Source: Sulfurimonas sp. (lineage in GTDB: Bacteria > Campylobacterota > Campylobacteria > Campylobacterales > Sulfurimonadaceae). Taken from it: DNA of 43,434 nt. Every line of letters starts with the position of its first letter. Within the stretch, counting starts at the first letter, position 1. This document shows positions 26,465 to 35,567 of this stretch, piece after piece. The translations under genes were made by a program, and so were the position numbers. The stretch covers positions 1-43,434 of the forward strand of contig JADGEZ010000019.1 of the NCBI GenBank assembly GCA_016744115.1, in the 5' to 3' direction. The notes beneath the pieces were generated by a model. The model worked only from the letters and a program-made list of their open reading frames with translations. It was not told where the DNA came from and searched no databases.

Positions 26465-27174
26465 GACCAAGTATATGGTGTATCCATCTTTGGACGACCA
26501 TGAAGTGTTACATAAGGCTTATAATTTGCCTTATAGTTTAATGATGAGCATTCTTCTACATAATAACCTAAATAAATCCATTTTTTATTTTCTTTTTTTG
26601 CAAGAATAATTTCTTGGAGTAAGGATAATTTTCCAAGCGAAAAAGAGGCATAAAGAGGATCATAATAAAAATATATAGAAGATATACCATCTTCTAAAAT
26701 ATCTATTAAATCAACAGCTATTAGCTTATCTTTATGAAAATACAGAACCTCATATCCAAAGTTCCCAGGAGCATCTACAAAAGAACCAAAGTAATGCTGA
26801 GCAGTAGTTACTTGATAATCCCAGCCTTTTTTTGAGTGCATGAAAAGATGGTAAGAATTAAAAAGATCAAGATGCTCTTGGGAAAGACTTGGTTTTTGTC
26901 TATATATTTCAATCTCAGCAGCTTTTTTGATTACCCTTTTTTCAGACTTGGAAAACTTATAGTTATTTATATCTATTTTAATGCTTTGACATTCATTACA
27001 GTTTTCACAAACAGGTCTAAAATACATTTTTCCAAATCTTCTATACCCTCTCTCAATATAATTTTGAGTAATGTCAGCTGAGCAATCATTAATAATTTTG
27101 TAATCCATAGTTTGTGTTTTATCCTCTAAATAGGAGCATTCGCTATTGTGCAAAAATTCGTTTAATATATTCAT
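26461..27174 (-). CDS. bpt: Aminoacyl-tRNA--protein transferase (Bpt/ATE1-like)
   Basis: A 237-residue protein of the ATE/Bpt family, which adds an amino acid from tRNA to acidic N-termini and so marks proteins for ClpS-ClpAP degradation. Family features visible are SECSYLEDKTQTMDYKII, a Cys cluster in RPVCENCNECQSIKIDINNY, the GNAT-like core with IYFYYDPLYASFSLGKLSLL, and WIYLGYYVEECSSLNYKANY. I set the start at the ATG at 27174 because family members begin at this point (MNILNEFL); an in-frame ATG at 27204 adds ten residues, and neither has a good ribosome binding site. Whether it transfers Leu or Arg cannot be told from the sequence. Confidence 0.88.
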   Translation of the reverse strand: MNILNEFLHNSECSYLEDKTQTMDYKIINDCSADITQNYIERGYRRFGKMYFRPVCENCNECQSIKIDINNYKFSKSEKRVIKKAAEIEIYRQKPSLSQEHLDLFNSYHLFMHSKKGWDYQVTTAQHYFGSFVDAPGNFGYEVLYFHKDKLIAVDLIDILEDGISSIYFYYDPLYASFSLGKLSLLQEIILAKKENKKWIYLGYYVEECSSLNYKANYKPYVTLHGRPKMDTPYTWS

Positions 27175-27288
27175 AGAGTAATTGTGACATAAATAACACA
27201 ACATTTAGTTATATTTAAAAAAACTTATAATACAATCTAAAATATTATAATAATATCTAATCTTATGATGTAATATAAAGGAGATAAA

Positions 27289-28269
27289 ATGTGTAAAATA
27301 TCTAAAAGTTTAGTTGTAGGTGTATTTGTAATGGTATCTAGTACACTTTTGCATGCAGGTGTTAGTAAGTCTTTGATCCATCCTAAAAGTAAAATTGATG
27401 ATGCTAAAGAGATTATGAAGCATGTGTATTATGTCAATCATTTTTTTGGATTTACAAACTATTCAATCCAGAAAAAGAAAAAAACAATCACTGTAATAGT
27501 TAAACGAAGTGAAGGTAAAAAGCCACTTACAGAAACTGTAGAGCGGTATTTAAATAATGATTATAATGATGGCACTATAAATTCAAGAGATTTAGCAATT
27601 TTTCGTGCTGGTAAGATGAAAGGTACAGGGATGCTCATTACTGATTATGTTGATGATGGAAAATCTCAAGAGTATTTATTATGGTTACCAGCACTTCGTA
27701 AGATAAGACGCTTTGCACAACCTGCACATGATGATGCTTGGGGTGGGACTGATTTTACATTTGGTGATGTAACATTGCGTAAACCTATACATGAAACACA
27801 TGAACTTTTAGGTACTCAAACATTTGGACGTACAATTGAGTCTATGGTTGTTACTAAAGATGTTCAAACTCGTAGAACTAAAAAATTACCAAAATCAACG
27901 GATGAGTTTAAAAATGCTCAAGTTTATAAGCTAAAAAGTACAACTAAATTTGCTGATTGGTGGTACGATTATAGAATTACTTATATAGACACCAATACAT
28001 TTGCTGATTATAGAACTGAGTATTATAAAGGAAAAGAGTTAGTAAAATATTTAGATAAAAACTGGCAAACTATCAAAGGTCAAGCAGATCCAAGAGCTTT
28101 GCGTTGGTACACATGGTATGCTAATGATTTAAAAACAAATCATGATTCACTTGCTTTTATTCCTGCCTCGGTCACAAATTTTAATGATAAGAGTTTTAAA
28201 GTAGGTGGTAAGAAATATACACCTAAAAAACTTTGGTCTAAAAAAACATTAACTAAAATCAAAAGATAA
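27289..28269 (+). CDS. LolA-like outer-membrane lipoprotein-sorting protein
   Basis: A 326-residue exported protein. The signal peptide ends near LLHA. The body matches the LolA-like family (PF17131 type) often annotated as outer membrane lipoprotein-sorting protein; visible features are SQEYLLWLPALRKIRRFAQ, DDAWGGTDFTFGDV and WWYDYRITYIDTNTFADYRT. Such proteins form a half-open beta-barrel that shuttles a lipid or lipid-anchored cargo through the periplasm. AAAGGAG lies six bases before the ATG. It is first in an operon with a DUF1302-like protein (ten-base gap), an MMPL transporter and a small membrane protein. This grouping recurs in proteobacteria. The cargo is unknown. Confidence 0.82.
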   Translation: MCKISKSLVVGVFVMVSSTLLHAGVSKSLIHPKSKIDDAKEIMKHVYYVNHFFGFTNYSIQKKKKTITVIVKRSEGKKPLTETVERYLNNDYNDGTINSRDLAIFRAGKMKGTGMLITDYVDDGKSQEYLLWLPALRKIRRFAQPAHDDAWGGTDFTFGDVTLRKPIHETHELLGTQTFGRTIESMVVTKDVQTRRTKKLPKSTDEFKNAQVYKLKSTTKFADWWYDYRITYIDTNTFADYRTEYYKGKELVKYLDKNWQTIKGQADPRALRWYTWYANDLKTNHDSLAFIPASVTNFNDKSFKVGGKKYTPKKLWSKKTLTKIKR

Positions 28270-28279
28270 GGTTGTTTCA

Positions 28280-30373
28280 ATGAAATTAAATAAAATACTA
28301 TTATCAAGTGTATTAATATCAAGCTTAATCCTTCCATCTACGGTATTTGCACAAGATGCTACTCCTGAAGTTGAAGAAGACTCTATAGAGTTAGATATAG
28401 CAGGTGTATTTAAAAACGAAACGGGTTTTTACACTAAGGATACTACTAATTATATAAAAAATCCTTTCAATAATGCTAATGTGTTGGGTCACGAACATGA
28501 TTCTGGAGATATGATGAAATTTGAAAACTCCTTAAATTTATTTATCAATGCCCAATTAACGGATGAAACGAGTGCTCATATGCAACTTAATTTTATCAAT
28601 GATTCTAAAGAGGTAAAAGGATACGAGCATCATCGTCTCAATACACAAAATGACTATTTGCGTGAATTTTATATTGATACAAGCATAAAAGATTGGGATT
28701 TACGAATAGGGAAACAGCAAGTAGTATGGGGTACTGCTGATGGGGTTAAATTTTTAGATATTATAAACCCTACTGACTTTAGAGAATGGGGTCAAAACAC
28801 TATGGAAGATAGTCGTATTCCATTATGGATGATGGTCGCTGAAACAGATGTTGGAGATGGTGATGGGTCAATTCAGTTACTATGGGTACCAGATTTAGAA
28901 TTAAATCAAATTCCAGGACTCCATAATACTCAAACTGGCGATAAGGATCAAAAATTTATAAGTCTTGGTGTTGATTCTATCACTGGTAAATATAATGGAT
29001 TTTTAAATATTGGTAAAGAGTTTGGTAAGGTATCTAGTGCTTTTAATGGTGCATTCAACGGTGCATTTGGTGCACCTATGAGCAATCCAATCTTAGCTGG
29101 ATTTGGTAATATGACCGTGAAAGATTTTACTCAAATTCCTGATGTTTCAGATTTTTTAAGTAATGCTGGTGGTGACCCCACAAAAGCAGGTCTCCCTGCT
29201 TCATCTGCCGATCACACCACAAATAAATTTGGTCAAATAACAACTCCAGGAACACAAGATGGTCCTACGGGTGAACAGATGTTAAGTGGAGTTGTAAATG
29301 GTCCCGCTTCAACTGGTGGAATAGAAGCTAAAACCAATCTATTTGATGGGAAATTATCAACTTCAAATCAAAATGATATTTTTGATTTTTTGCAAGGTAC
29401 AACTTTCGCTACATTTAATGATTTTCAAGGTATGAAAACAAAGTATCGTAAAAATCATGTATCTGAAACTGTTAAAAATCATAACTTAGGTTTTCGTTAT
29501 AAAGATAGTACAAAAAATGGTACAAACTACTCCTTTAATTATTATTACCATTGGGATAATAATCCAACGGTTGATATGCACTGGGAAGATGAAAACGGAA
29601 AAAAATTAACAGCAGATATATATGCTCAATCAGCTCAAAATCCAGCAGGGTATAAATCTGTTAAATTGATGAACTCAGATGCAACTGATTTTAATCCAAC
29701 TGTATCAGCAATGGGAGCAGTTACATCCTCGGCAACTTTAGTTTTTGAAGAAAATATGCATAGGGTGCATTCTATTGGTGCCTCTTTTGATACTGCAATA
29801 GACACAAGCTTTGCCCCGATTGTAGTCCGTGGAGAGCTAGTATATGACAAGGGAGCTAAACAGGTAGTAATGGATAAAGGTCTCTTAGATATTGGGGATC
29901 TTGCAGGGGCGATTGTATCAAAAGATGCAGATATGGTGAAGTTTGTTATAGGTTTAGATGTAACAGTTATGCGAAATTTATTTGTGAGTTTTCAGTATAT
30001 GCAATTAACAAACCTAAATTATGTTGAAGAAAGTTCAGCGTATGGAAATTCTGGTGCATTTAAAAAATACTCAGCAAATCCAGCAACTATGCACATAACA
30101 AATGGTTTTAAAGCAGCAGAGGAACATCAGATTGGATATACATTGTTTTTATCTAAACCATTCTTAGAAAATGATGCCTTGCGTGTTAATAATATTTTCC
30201 TTTATGAAAATGAAGATGGCGGAATGTGGAATCGCTTTGATTTAGAATACAGTTGGAGTGATGAAATAATTCTTACTGCGGAATATAATTATTATGGTGG
30301 CGATGATAATGCTGTATTTGGGCAGTTTGTTGAACAGTCAAATGCTCAATTAGGGTTTAAATACATTTTTTAA
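28280..30373 (+). CDS. DUF1302-like outer-membrane protein
   Basis: A 697-residue protein with a signal peptide (ILLSSVLISSLILPSTVFAQ). Regularly spaced amphipathic strands and an aromatic C-terminus (SNAQLGFKYIF) fit an outer-membrane barrel. The DUF1302 family resemblance is clearest in YIDTSIKDWDLRIGKQQVVW and FLDIINPTDFREWGQN. A Gly/Ala/Thr-rich insert spans about residues 255-360. Proteins of this type are encoded next to LolA-like and RND genes and may act as the outer-membrane acceptor or exit of that system. I know of no established biochemical function. Confidence 0.8.
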   Translation: MKLNKILLSSVLISSLILPSTVFAQDATPEVEEDSIELDIAGVFKNETGFYTKDTTNYIKNPFNNANVLGHEHDSGDMMKFENSLNLFINAQLTDETSAHMQLNFINDSKEVKGYEHHRLNTQNDYLREFYIDTSIKDWDLRIGKQQVVWGTADGVKFLDIINPTDFREWGQNTMEDSRIPLWMMVAETDVGDGDGSIQLLWVPDLELNQIPGLHNTQTGDKDQKFISLGVDSITGKYNGFLNIGKEFGKVSSAFNGAFNGAFGAPMSNPILAGFGNMTVKDFTQIPDVSDFLSNAGGDPTKAGLPASSADHTTNKFGQITTPGTQDGPTGEQMLSGVVNGPASTGGIEAKTNLFDGKLSTSNQNDIFDFLQGTTFATFNDFQGMKTKYRKNHVSETVKNHNLGFRYKDSTKNGTNYSFNYYYHWDNNPTVDMHWEDENGKKLTADIYAQSAQNPAGYKSVKLMNSDATDFNPTVSAMGAVTSSATLVFEENMHRVHSIGASFDTAIDTSFAPIVVRGELVYDKGAKQVVMDKGLLDIGDLAGAIVSKDADMVKFVIGLDVTVMRNLFVSFQYMQLTNLNYVEESSAYGNSGAFKKYSANPATMHITNGFKAAEEHQIGYTLFLSKPFLENDALRVNNIFLYENEDGGMWNRFDLEYSWSDEIILTAEYNYYGGDDNAVFGQFVEQSNAQLGFKYIF

Positions 30374-30397
30374 AAACTAGCCTTGAAGGAAATTCAC

Positions 30398-33157
30398 ATG
30401 AATAAAGAAAAACTCTCCTACCGCTATGCTATGATGGCTATGCAATATCGAAAACTTATTTTAACTTTGATATTTTTAGTGACGGTTTTTGCTGCAAGTC
30501 AGATACCAAATATAGACATTAGAAATGATCCAGATACACTGCTTCCTCAAACGAACCGTTATGTATCTACCAATGGATATATTGAGCAAAAATTTGGAAT
30601 GGGAAATATTTTTGTTGTTGGTGTTGAAGTGACTGGTGAGGGAGATATTTATCAAGATTGGTTTGTTAATATTGTTAAAGATATTAACGATAACTTGATG
30701 AATATGGATAATGCAAATAAGGCGAACTTTATTAGTATAGCAGCTCCTAAAGTTAAAAATATGGGAGTTACGGAAGATGGAAGTTTATTATTTAAACGCC
30801 TAATTCCAAATTCTGGAATTAGTACCGATGATGATAAACTTGCATCTTCGCAACTTAGCTTTATGAAAGAGGGGATAGACAATAATCCTGTTTTAAAACC
30901 TTTTATTGTGCATGAAATTGATCCAAAAAGTGGTAAAAAATGTCATAACAATGAGAAAGGATGTGTAGCAAAGGCTACCTTTGTTATTGCCGATTATAAT
31001 GATAAAATTAAAGCTACTTATGTTGATTGGGTTCGTTCAGCTGTAGCGATAACAGACAAATACGCAGATGATGACAGAGTTCGTATCTCTATAGCAGGAG
31101 AGCCTTATTTTCTTGCTTGGATGATGGTGCAGTTACTTGATCATTGGTATCTTTTTGTTGCTTCTATTTTTATCGCTTTTTTGATTCTTTATATGGAAAC
31201 AAAAACAATCAAAGGGGCTTTATTTCCATTGATTGGTGTTGGGATAAGTATTATATGGACCTTAGGTCTTATGGGCTTTACAGAGTTTAAACTCACAACC
31301 ATGATGGTCTTAACTCCTATGCTACTTCTAGCCGTTGGTATGGGTCATGCTATTCAGGTGACGAGGCGTTATATGCTTTCTCAAAGAAAAGGTGAAGATA
31401 ATCAGATGGCTTGCTGTAACTCTTTGAGTTTTACTATAGTTCCTGCTACCTTATCTATTGTTACCGATGCTGTTGGTTTTGCTACGCTTGCAACTGTAGA
31501 TATATCATTTTACAAAGCCTATGCGTATTTTGGCATGTTTGGTATGTTTACCTTACTTTTAACTACTACGACATTTATCCCTATACTTCTTACAATGTTT
31601 CCATCCAAAAAAGTTACTCAATCTTGTGATTCTTACGCATGGGAAAAAGCTATGGGTCGTGGTATTAGCTCAATGCTTCTAGGTAAGGGTAAGTTTATCC
31701 CTATTGGTCTTGTCGCAGTTATCATTATGACATCAATCCACTACACAAAAATTGGAGATGGTATTAGTAATATTATCAATGCTAAAGAGGATGTATCCCT
31801 CCATGATGTGATTAAAAGTGATAAATATGACTTGATGCCAGGTGTTGAAAAAGGAATAGACTATGCACAAGCCGCTTTTAAATCAAGCTCACCAGCAGTT
31901 CAAGACATCTTTAGACTCAGTGAATTGATGCCAGGTGTGATTACTTTTAATATTCCAATTCGAGCTAAAAAACCCTTACTTCCAGAGTGTGATGATGATT
32001 ATTTTGATGCACTTGAGCTCGCAGAAGAAGAGGGGCGAGATGCACCTATAAAGAATTGTTATGATCCAGAAGAGGATGAACCACAAGGTATTATCAATAA
32101 TTCTGATGTTGTTTTAGCGATGGAAAAAATGGATGATGATTTAAGAGCACATCCTTTCATCGGTTTTACAGCATCTTATGCACAGTATGTTAAAATTGCC
32201 AATATGTTACTTATGACAGAACCAGGGGATAAACCAAAACTCTCCGACTTTAAGGTACCTTCAGTTGCTTATTTAAAAGCTATGGACGCAGATGATGATC
32301 GCAATCCTACAGAAATAGTATCTATGTACAATGGTCTCTTAGAGTTAGCATCAAGCCCTGGTGATTTAGGCTCTATGGTCTTGCAAGATTATAACAATGG
32401 CGTAATTATGGGTTTTATAAATACTATGGATCCTGTAGAGACTCATGATACATTACGCTTTATTCAAAAGTATATTGAACAACATAAAGATGATGTAGGC
32501 TTTAGAAATGTTTACTTTGGGTATAGAAATGACGGAGTGAATGGCGATACGAGTGCTTTGGCAAATGAGGGAGAGAGTTCTTATGTAGAACCAGGTATTG
32601 GCGGTTTCTTGGGTGCAGTGGAAGCTACGAGAGAAATTACCTACGCTAACTGGATAGTTAATCCACTAGGAACGGCTTTAGCGATTTTTATTATCGTGAG
32701 TATTATCTTTAGATCATTTATTATTTCTGGTTTTTTAATGGTTATATTACTTACGACTTTATTTGCTCAATATGGATTAGCTGGTTATTTTACTTCAGTT
32801 GGAAACTGGTCAGGAAATTTACACTTTGGAAATTTAGTGACTTTAAGTATTGCCATGGGATTAGGGGTGGATTATTCGATATATATGATTTCAAAATTGC
32901 GTGAAGAGATGCAGTCTGGATTACAATGGAGCGAGGCACTTGAAAATACTATATCTACAACAGGCTCATCTGTACTTATCTCAGTTGTAGTCTTGTTAGG
33001 GAGCTTTATCCCTCTTGTTATGACAGACTTAGGCAATACATGGGGATTGTCAATGTATATAAGTGAAGCGATTCTTATTGATGTTTTTACCTCTTTAACA
33101 ATTTTACCTTTAATGATTTGGTGGTTTAAACCTAAGTATATTTTTGGCAATAAATAA
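30398..33157 (+). CDS. MMPL/RND-family transporter
   Basis: A 919-residue inner-membrane protein with the RND plan: a first helix near 16-35, a large periplasmic domain, then helices in two bundles (about 245-410 and 745-905). The conserved helix-4 motif appears twice, as MLLLAVGMGHAIQVTRRYM and LSIAMGLGVDYSIYMISKLR. The family includes lipid and hopanoid exporters (MmpL, HpnN). The start is the ATG at 30398 behind GAAGGAAATTCAC; a TTG at 30383 is inside the ribosome binding region and is rejected. The stop overlaps the next start (TAATG). With the LolA-like and DUF1302 genes it suggests proton-driven movement of a lipophilic substrate across the envelope. Confidence 0.9.
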   Translation: MNKEKLSYRYAMMAMQYRKLILTLIFLVTVFAASQIPNIDIRNDPDTLLPQTNRYVSTNGYIEQKFGMGNIFVVGVEVTGEGDIYQDWFVNIVKDINDNLMNMDNANKANFISIAAPKVKNMGVTEDGSLLFKRLIPNSGISTDDDKLASSQLSFMKEGIDNNPVLKPFIVHEIDPKSGKKCHNNEKGCVAKATFVIADYNDKIKATYVDWVRSAVAITDKYADDDRVRISIAGEPYFLAWMMVQLLDHWYLFVASIFIAFLILYMETKTIKGALFPLIGVGISIIWTLGLMGFTEFKLTTMMVLTPMLLLAVGMGHAIQVTRRYMLSQRKGEDNQMACCNSLSFTIVPATLSIVTDAVGFATLATVDISFYKAYAYFGMFGMFTLLLTTTTFIPILLTMFPSKKVTQSCDSYAWEKAMGRGISSMLLGKGKFIPIGLVAVIIMTSIHYTKIGDGISNIINAKEDVSLHDVIKSDKYDLMPGVEKGIDYAQAAFKSSSPAVQDIFRLSELMPGVITFNIPIRAKKPLLPECDDDYFDALELAEEEGRDAPIKNCYDPEEDEPQGIINNSDVVLAMEKMDDDLRAHPFIGFTASYAQYVKIANMLLMTEPGDKPKLSDFKVPSVAYLKAMDADDDRNPTEIVSMYNGLLELASSPGDLGSMVLQDYNNGVIMGFINTMDPVETHDTLRFIQKYIEQHKDDVGFRNVYFGYRNDGVNGDTSALANEGESSYVEPGIGGFLGAVEATREITYANWIVNPLGTALAIFIIVSIIFRSFIISGFLMVILLTTLFAQYGLAGYFTSVGNWSGNLHFGNLVTLSIAMGLGVDYSIYMISKLREEMQSGLQWSEALENTISTTGSSVLISVVVLLGSFIPLVMTDLGNTWGLSMYISEAILIDVFTSLTILPLMIWWFKPKYIFGNK

Positions 33158-33477
33158 TGATATCTTATAAAGTTATTTTAAGGACTTTAGGGGCAGTTAT
33201 GCTTATCATTGGATTTGTGATTCATTTTTGGGAAACTCCTAAAAAGATTTTGAGTGAAAATGATAAAGCAGCTGCGAGAGTTGCTAGAATGGAGGCTAAA
33301 ACCGAAGGTACTAGTTCAATAGCTCAAAAATCACAAGAAAAAGATACTTCAAAATTTGTAGATAAAATAAAAAGCACACAGGCACAGCAAATGAAGTATA
33401 TGACTGTTTTAGCTATGCTATTTGGACTTGGGTTTTTAGGCTATAGTTTTATACCTAAAAAAGAAGAAAATTCTTAA
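33157..33477 (+). CDS. Small two-helix membrane protein of the transporter operon
   Basis: A 106-residue protein of no recognised family. One hydrophobic segment lies at about 8-26 (RTLGAVMLIIGFVIHFW) and another at about 80-98 (YMTVLAMLFGLGFLGYSFI). Between them is a Lys/Glu/Ser-rich linker of about 50 residues. Its ATG overlaps the transporter stop by one base, so it is translationally coupled and is probably an accessory subunit. It ends six bases before the convergent prfB stop. Confidence 0.75.
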   Translation: MISYKVILRTLGAVMLIIGFVIHFWETPKKILSENDKAAARVARMEAKTEGTSSIAQKSQEKDTSKFVDKIKSTQAQQMKYMTVLAMLFGLGFLGYSFIPKKEENS

Positions 33478-33482
33478 AAAGT

Positions 33483-34580
33483 TTAGGATTTATTTATTGA
33501 GATTAAGACTCCCTCTATCATGGCATCTATATCGCCATCTAAAATTCCAGAAATATTTGAGAGTGCTTCCTTACTTCTCGTGTCTTTTACTTGCTGATAA
33601 GGTTGCATGACATAAGATCGTATTTGATGTCCCCAACCGATTTCACTTTTAGGTGTTCCATCTTGTTGGGCTTTTTGAGCTTCGAGTTCAAGTTCGTAAA
33701 GTCTGGATTTCAACATTTTCATAGCAGTAGCCTTGTTTTTATGCTGGCTTCTATCATTTTGGCATTGTACTACTACACCAGTTTCTATATGCGTTAAACG
33801 GATAGCGGATTCAGTTTTATTTACATGTTGTCCCCCTGCACCACTGGCTCTATAGGTATCAACACGAATATCTTTATCTTCAATGATAATATTTATATCA
33901 TCATCAACCTCAGGCGAAACCATTACAGAAGAAAAGGATGTGTGTCTTTTTGCATTAGAGTCAAAGGGCGAGATTCGTACAAGTCGGTGAATACCATTTT
34001 CTACTTTTAAATATCCATAAGCATTTTCACCTTTGATGATGATAGATACATCTTTAATCCCTGCTTCATCTCCTTTTTGATAATCAAGTATCTCTACCTT
34101 GAAATCACGCCTCTCAGCCCATCTTTTATACATTCTAAGAAGCATCTCTGCCCAGTCCTGAGATTCTGTTCCCCCAGCTCCAGGGTGGATGGAAAGGATA
34201 GCATTATTAGCATCACTCTCTCCACTTAAAAGTACTGCTATCTCCATACTACGGATTTGATTTTCTAAGTGAGTGGCATCATCATAAAGGGAAGTGATTG
34301 ATTCCTCGTCATTTTCCTCTTTAGCCATCTCGTAGAGTTCTATCGCGTCAGCTACCGCCTCATTTGCAATGGTATATTTATCTAGTTTTCTTTGAAGTTG
34401 TGTTTTTTCTTTTTGAATTTTTGCTGCATTGTCTGCATCATTCCAAAAGTCTTGATTTTCTTCTAATGTTTCTATCTCTTTTAAGCGCGTATCTATTTTT
34501 TTTGGTTCAACAACACCTGTAATATTTTTCATCTTAAGATTCATATTTTTTAAAAGTTCTGTATATTCGTAATTATCCAT
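33483..34580 (-). CDS. prfB: Peptide chain release factor 2
   Basis: A 365-residue class I release factor reading UAA and UGA. The SPF codon-recognition motif is at 204-206 ([12 protein letters not shown]) and GGQ at 249-251 ([20 protein letters not shown]), which triggers peptidyl-tRNA hydrolysis. The gene is one continuous frame, without the autoregulatory UGA frameshift near codon 26 known from E. coli. I chose the ATG at 34580, preceded by GGAATGAAAAT; the frame is open upstream but runs toward the repeat at 34613 and the added residues are not RF2-like. A minus-strand TATACT at 34597-34602 may be its -10. Confidence 0.97.
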   Translation of the reverse strand: MDNYEYTELLKNMNLKMKNITGVVEPKKIDTRLKEIETLEENQDFWNDADNAAKIQKEKTQLQRKLDKYTIANEAVADAIELYEMAKEENDEESITSLYDDATHLENQIRSMEIAVLLSGESDANNAILSIHPGAGGTESQDWAEMLLRMYKRWAERRDFKVEILDYQKGDEAGIKDVSIIIKGENAYGYLKVENGIHRLVRISPFDSNAKRHTSFSSVMVSPEVDDDINIIIEDKDIRVDTYRASGAGGQHVNKTESAIRLTHIETGVVVQCQNDRSQHKNKATAMKMLKSRLYELELEAQKAQQDGTPKSEIGWGHQIRSYVMQPYQQVKDTRSKEALSNISGILDGDIDAMIEGVLISINKS

Positions 34581-34612
34581 ATTTTCATTCCATTGTAGTA
34601 TAATGAGATTAG

Positions 34613-34720
34613 ACTTCTTGCATAAATTAACAACTAGATTCCAAATCAAGTTTGGAATGACTCAAAACGGGTATTTTCGTCACCCTAAGCTTGATTTAGA
34701 GTCAAGATTTTACAAGAAGT
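34613..34720. repeat. Double-palindrome intergenic repeat, copy A
   Basis: Two hairpins lie side by side. The first is ATTCCAAA-tcaag-TTTGGAAT within 34634-34661; the second is GTCACCCTAAGC with GATTTAGAGTC at 34679-34703. The unit is bounded by an eight-base inverted repeat, ACTTCTTG (34613-34620) and CAAGAAGT (34713-34720). It is the reverse complement of copy B at 38677-38750 with modest divergence. A plus-strand TATAAT at 34599-34604 could drive panC through the element. Confidence 0.8.
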
Positions 34721-34745
34721 TTATTATATTAAATTAAGGCTTAAA

Positions 34746-35567
34746 ATGAAGATTATCTCTAATCCACTAGAGTTAAAAAAGTATTTAAAATCTAATTCAA
34801 AAATTATAGGTTTTGTTCCAACAATGGGAGCTTTACATGAGGGACATATCTCTCTTTTTAAAGAAGCTCGTCAAAATAATGAACTGCTTATTGTTTCAAT
34901 ATTTGTCAATCCTACACAATTTTTACATGGAGAAGACTTAGATAAGTATCCTAAAAAAGAGGAAGCAGATAAAAAAATATGTTCTCTTAGTGGAGTAGAT
35001 ATTTTATTTTTTCCTCATGCCCAAGATATATATACAGACGATGAGATAAGTCTTCAAGCTCCATCTCAACGAGGCTATATTTTAGAGGGTTATTCAAGAC
35101 CAGGACATTTTAATGGTGTTTTAACGGTTGTCAATAAGCTTTTTAATATTATCAATCCTACAAATGCTTATTTTGGGAAAAAAGATGCTCAGCAGTTACA
35201 TCTCATCTCTTTAATGGTAAAACAACTTTTTATGAGTGTAAATATTGTAGAGATGGACACCATGAGAGAGAGTGATGGTTTAGCACTGAGTAGTAGAAAT
35301 ATTTATTTAAGTCAAGATCAAAGAGTTGAGGCTTTAAAAATATCTTCATCCTTGCAAGTTGCTTTTGGTATGGTAAATAGCGGTATTTTGGATACAAAAA
35401 AGATTGTGAAGAAAATGAGAGAAAAGTTAAACTCTTTAGAAATTTTTTATATTGAAGCACTTAGTAGAGATTTTAAGCCTTTAACTAGCATTATAATTGG
35501 AAATAGTATTATACTAGTTGAAGTAAAGGTAGGAACTACAAGGTTACTTGACAATATCTACTTGTGA
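34746..35567 (+). CDS. panC: Pantothenate synthetase (pantoate--beta-alanine ligase)
   Basis: A 273-residue enzyme that joins pantoate and beta-alanine with ATP, the last step to vitamin B5. Landmarks are FVPTMGALHEGHISLFKEAR (ATP-binding HxGH), IFVNPTQF, YSRPGHFNGVLTVVNKLFNI and YFGKKDAQQLHLI. ESDGLALSSRNIYLS carries the KMSKS-like segment. TTAAGGCTTAAA precedes the ATG. Its 3' end overlaps the convergent PBP gene by 24 bases. Confidence 0.97.
   Translation: MKIISNPLELKKYLKSNSKIIGFVPTMGALHEGHISLFKEARQNNELLIVSIFVNPTQFLHGEDLDKYPKKEEADKKICSLSGVDILFFPHAQDIYTDDEISLQAPSQRGYILEGYSRPGHFNGVLTVVNKLFNIINPTNAYFGKKDAQQLHLISLMVKQLFMSVNIVEMDTMRESDGLALSSRNIYLSQDQRVEALKISSSLQVAFGMVNSGILDTKKIVKKMREKLNSLEIFYIEALSRDFKPLTSIIIGNSIILVEVKVGTTRLLDNIYL

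Noticed and set aside
33483-34580. Programmed frameshift in prfB
   Set aside because: The gene is a single continuous frame through the region where the E. coli UGA frameshift site would occur.
34581-34649. 23-residue N-terminal extension of RF2
   Set aside because: The extra residues are not RF2-like and run into the intergenic repeat. The ATG at 34580 has a ribosome binding site.
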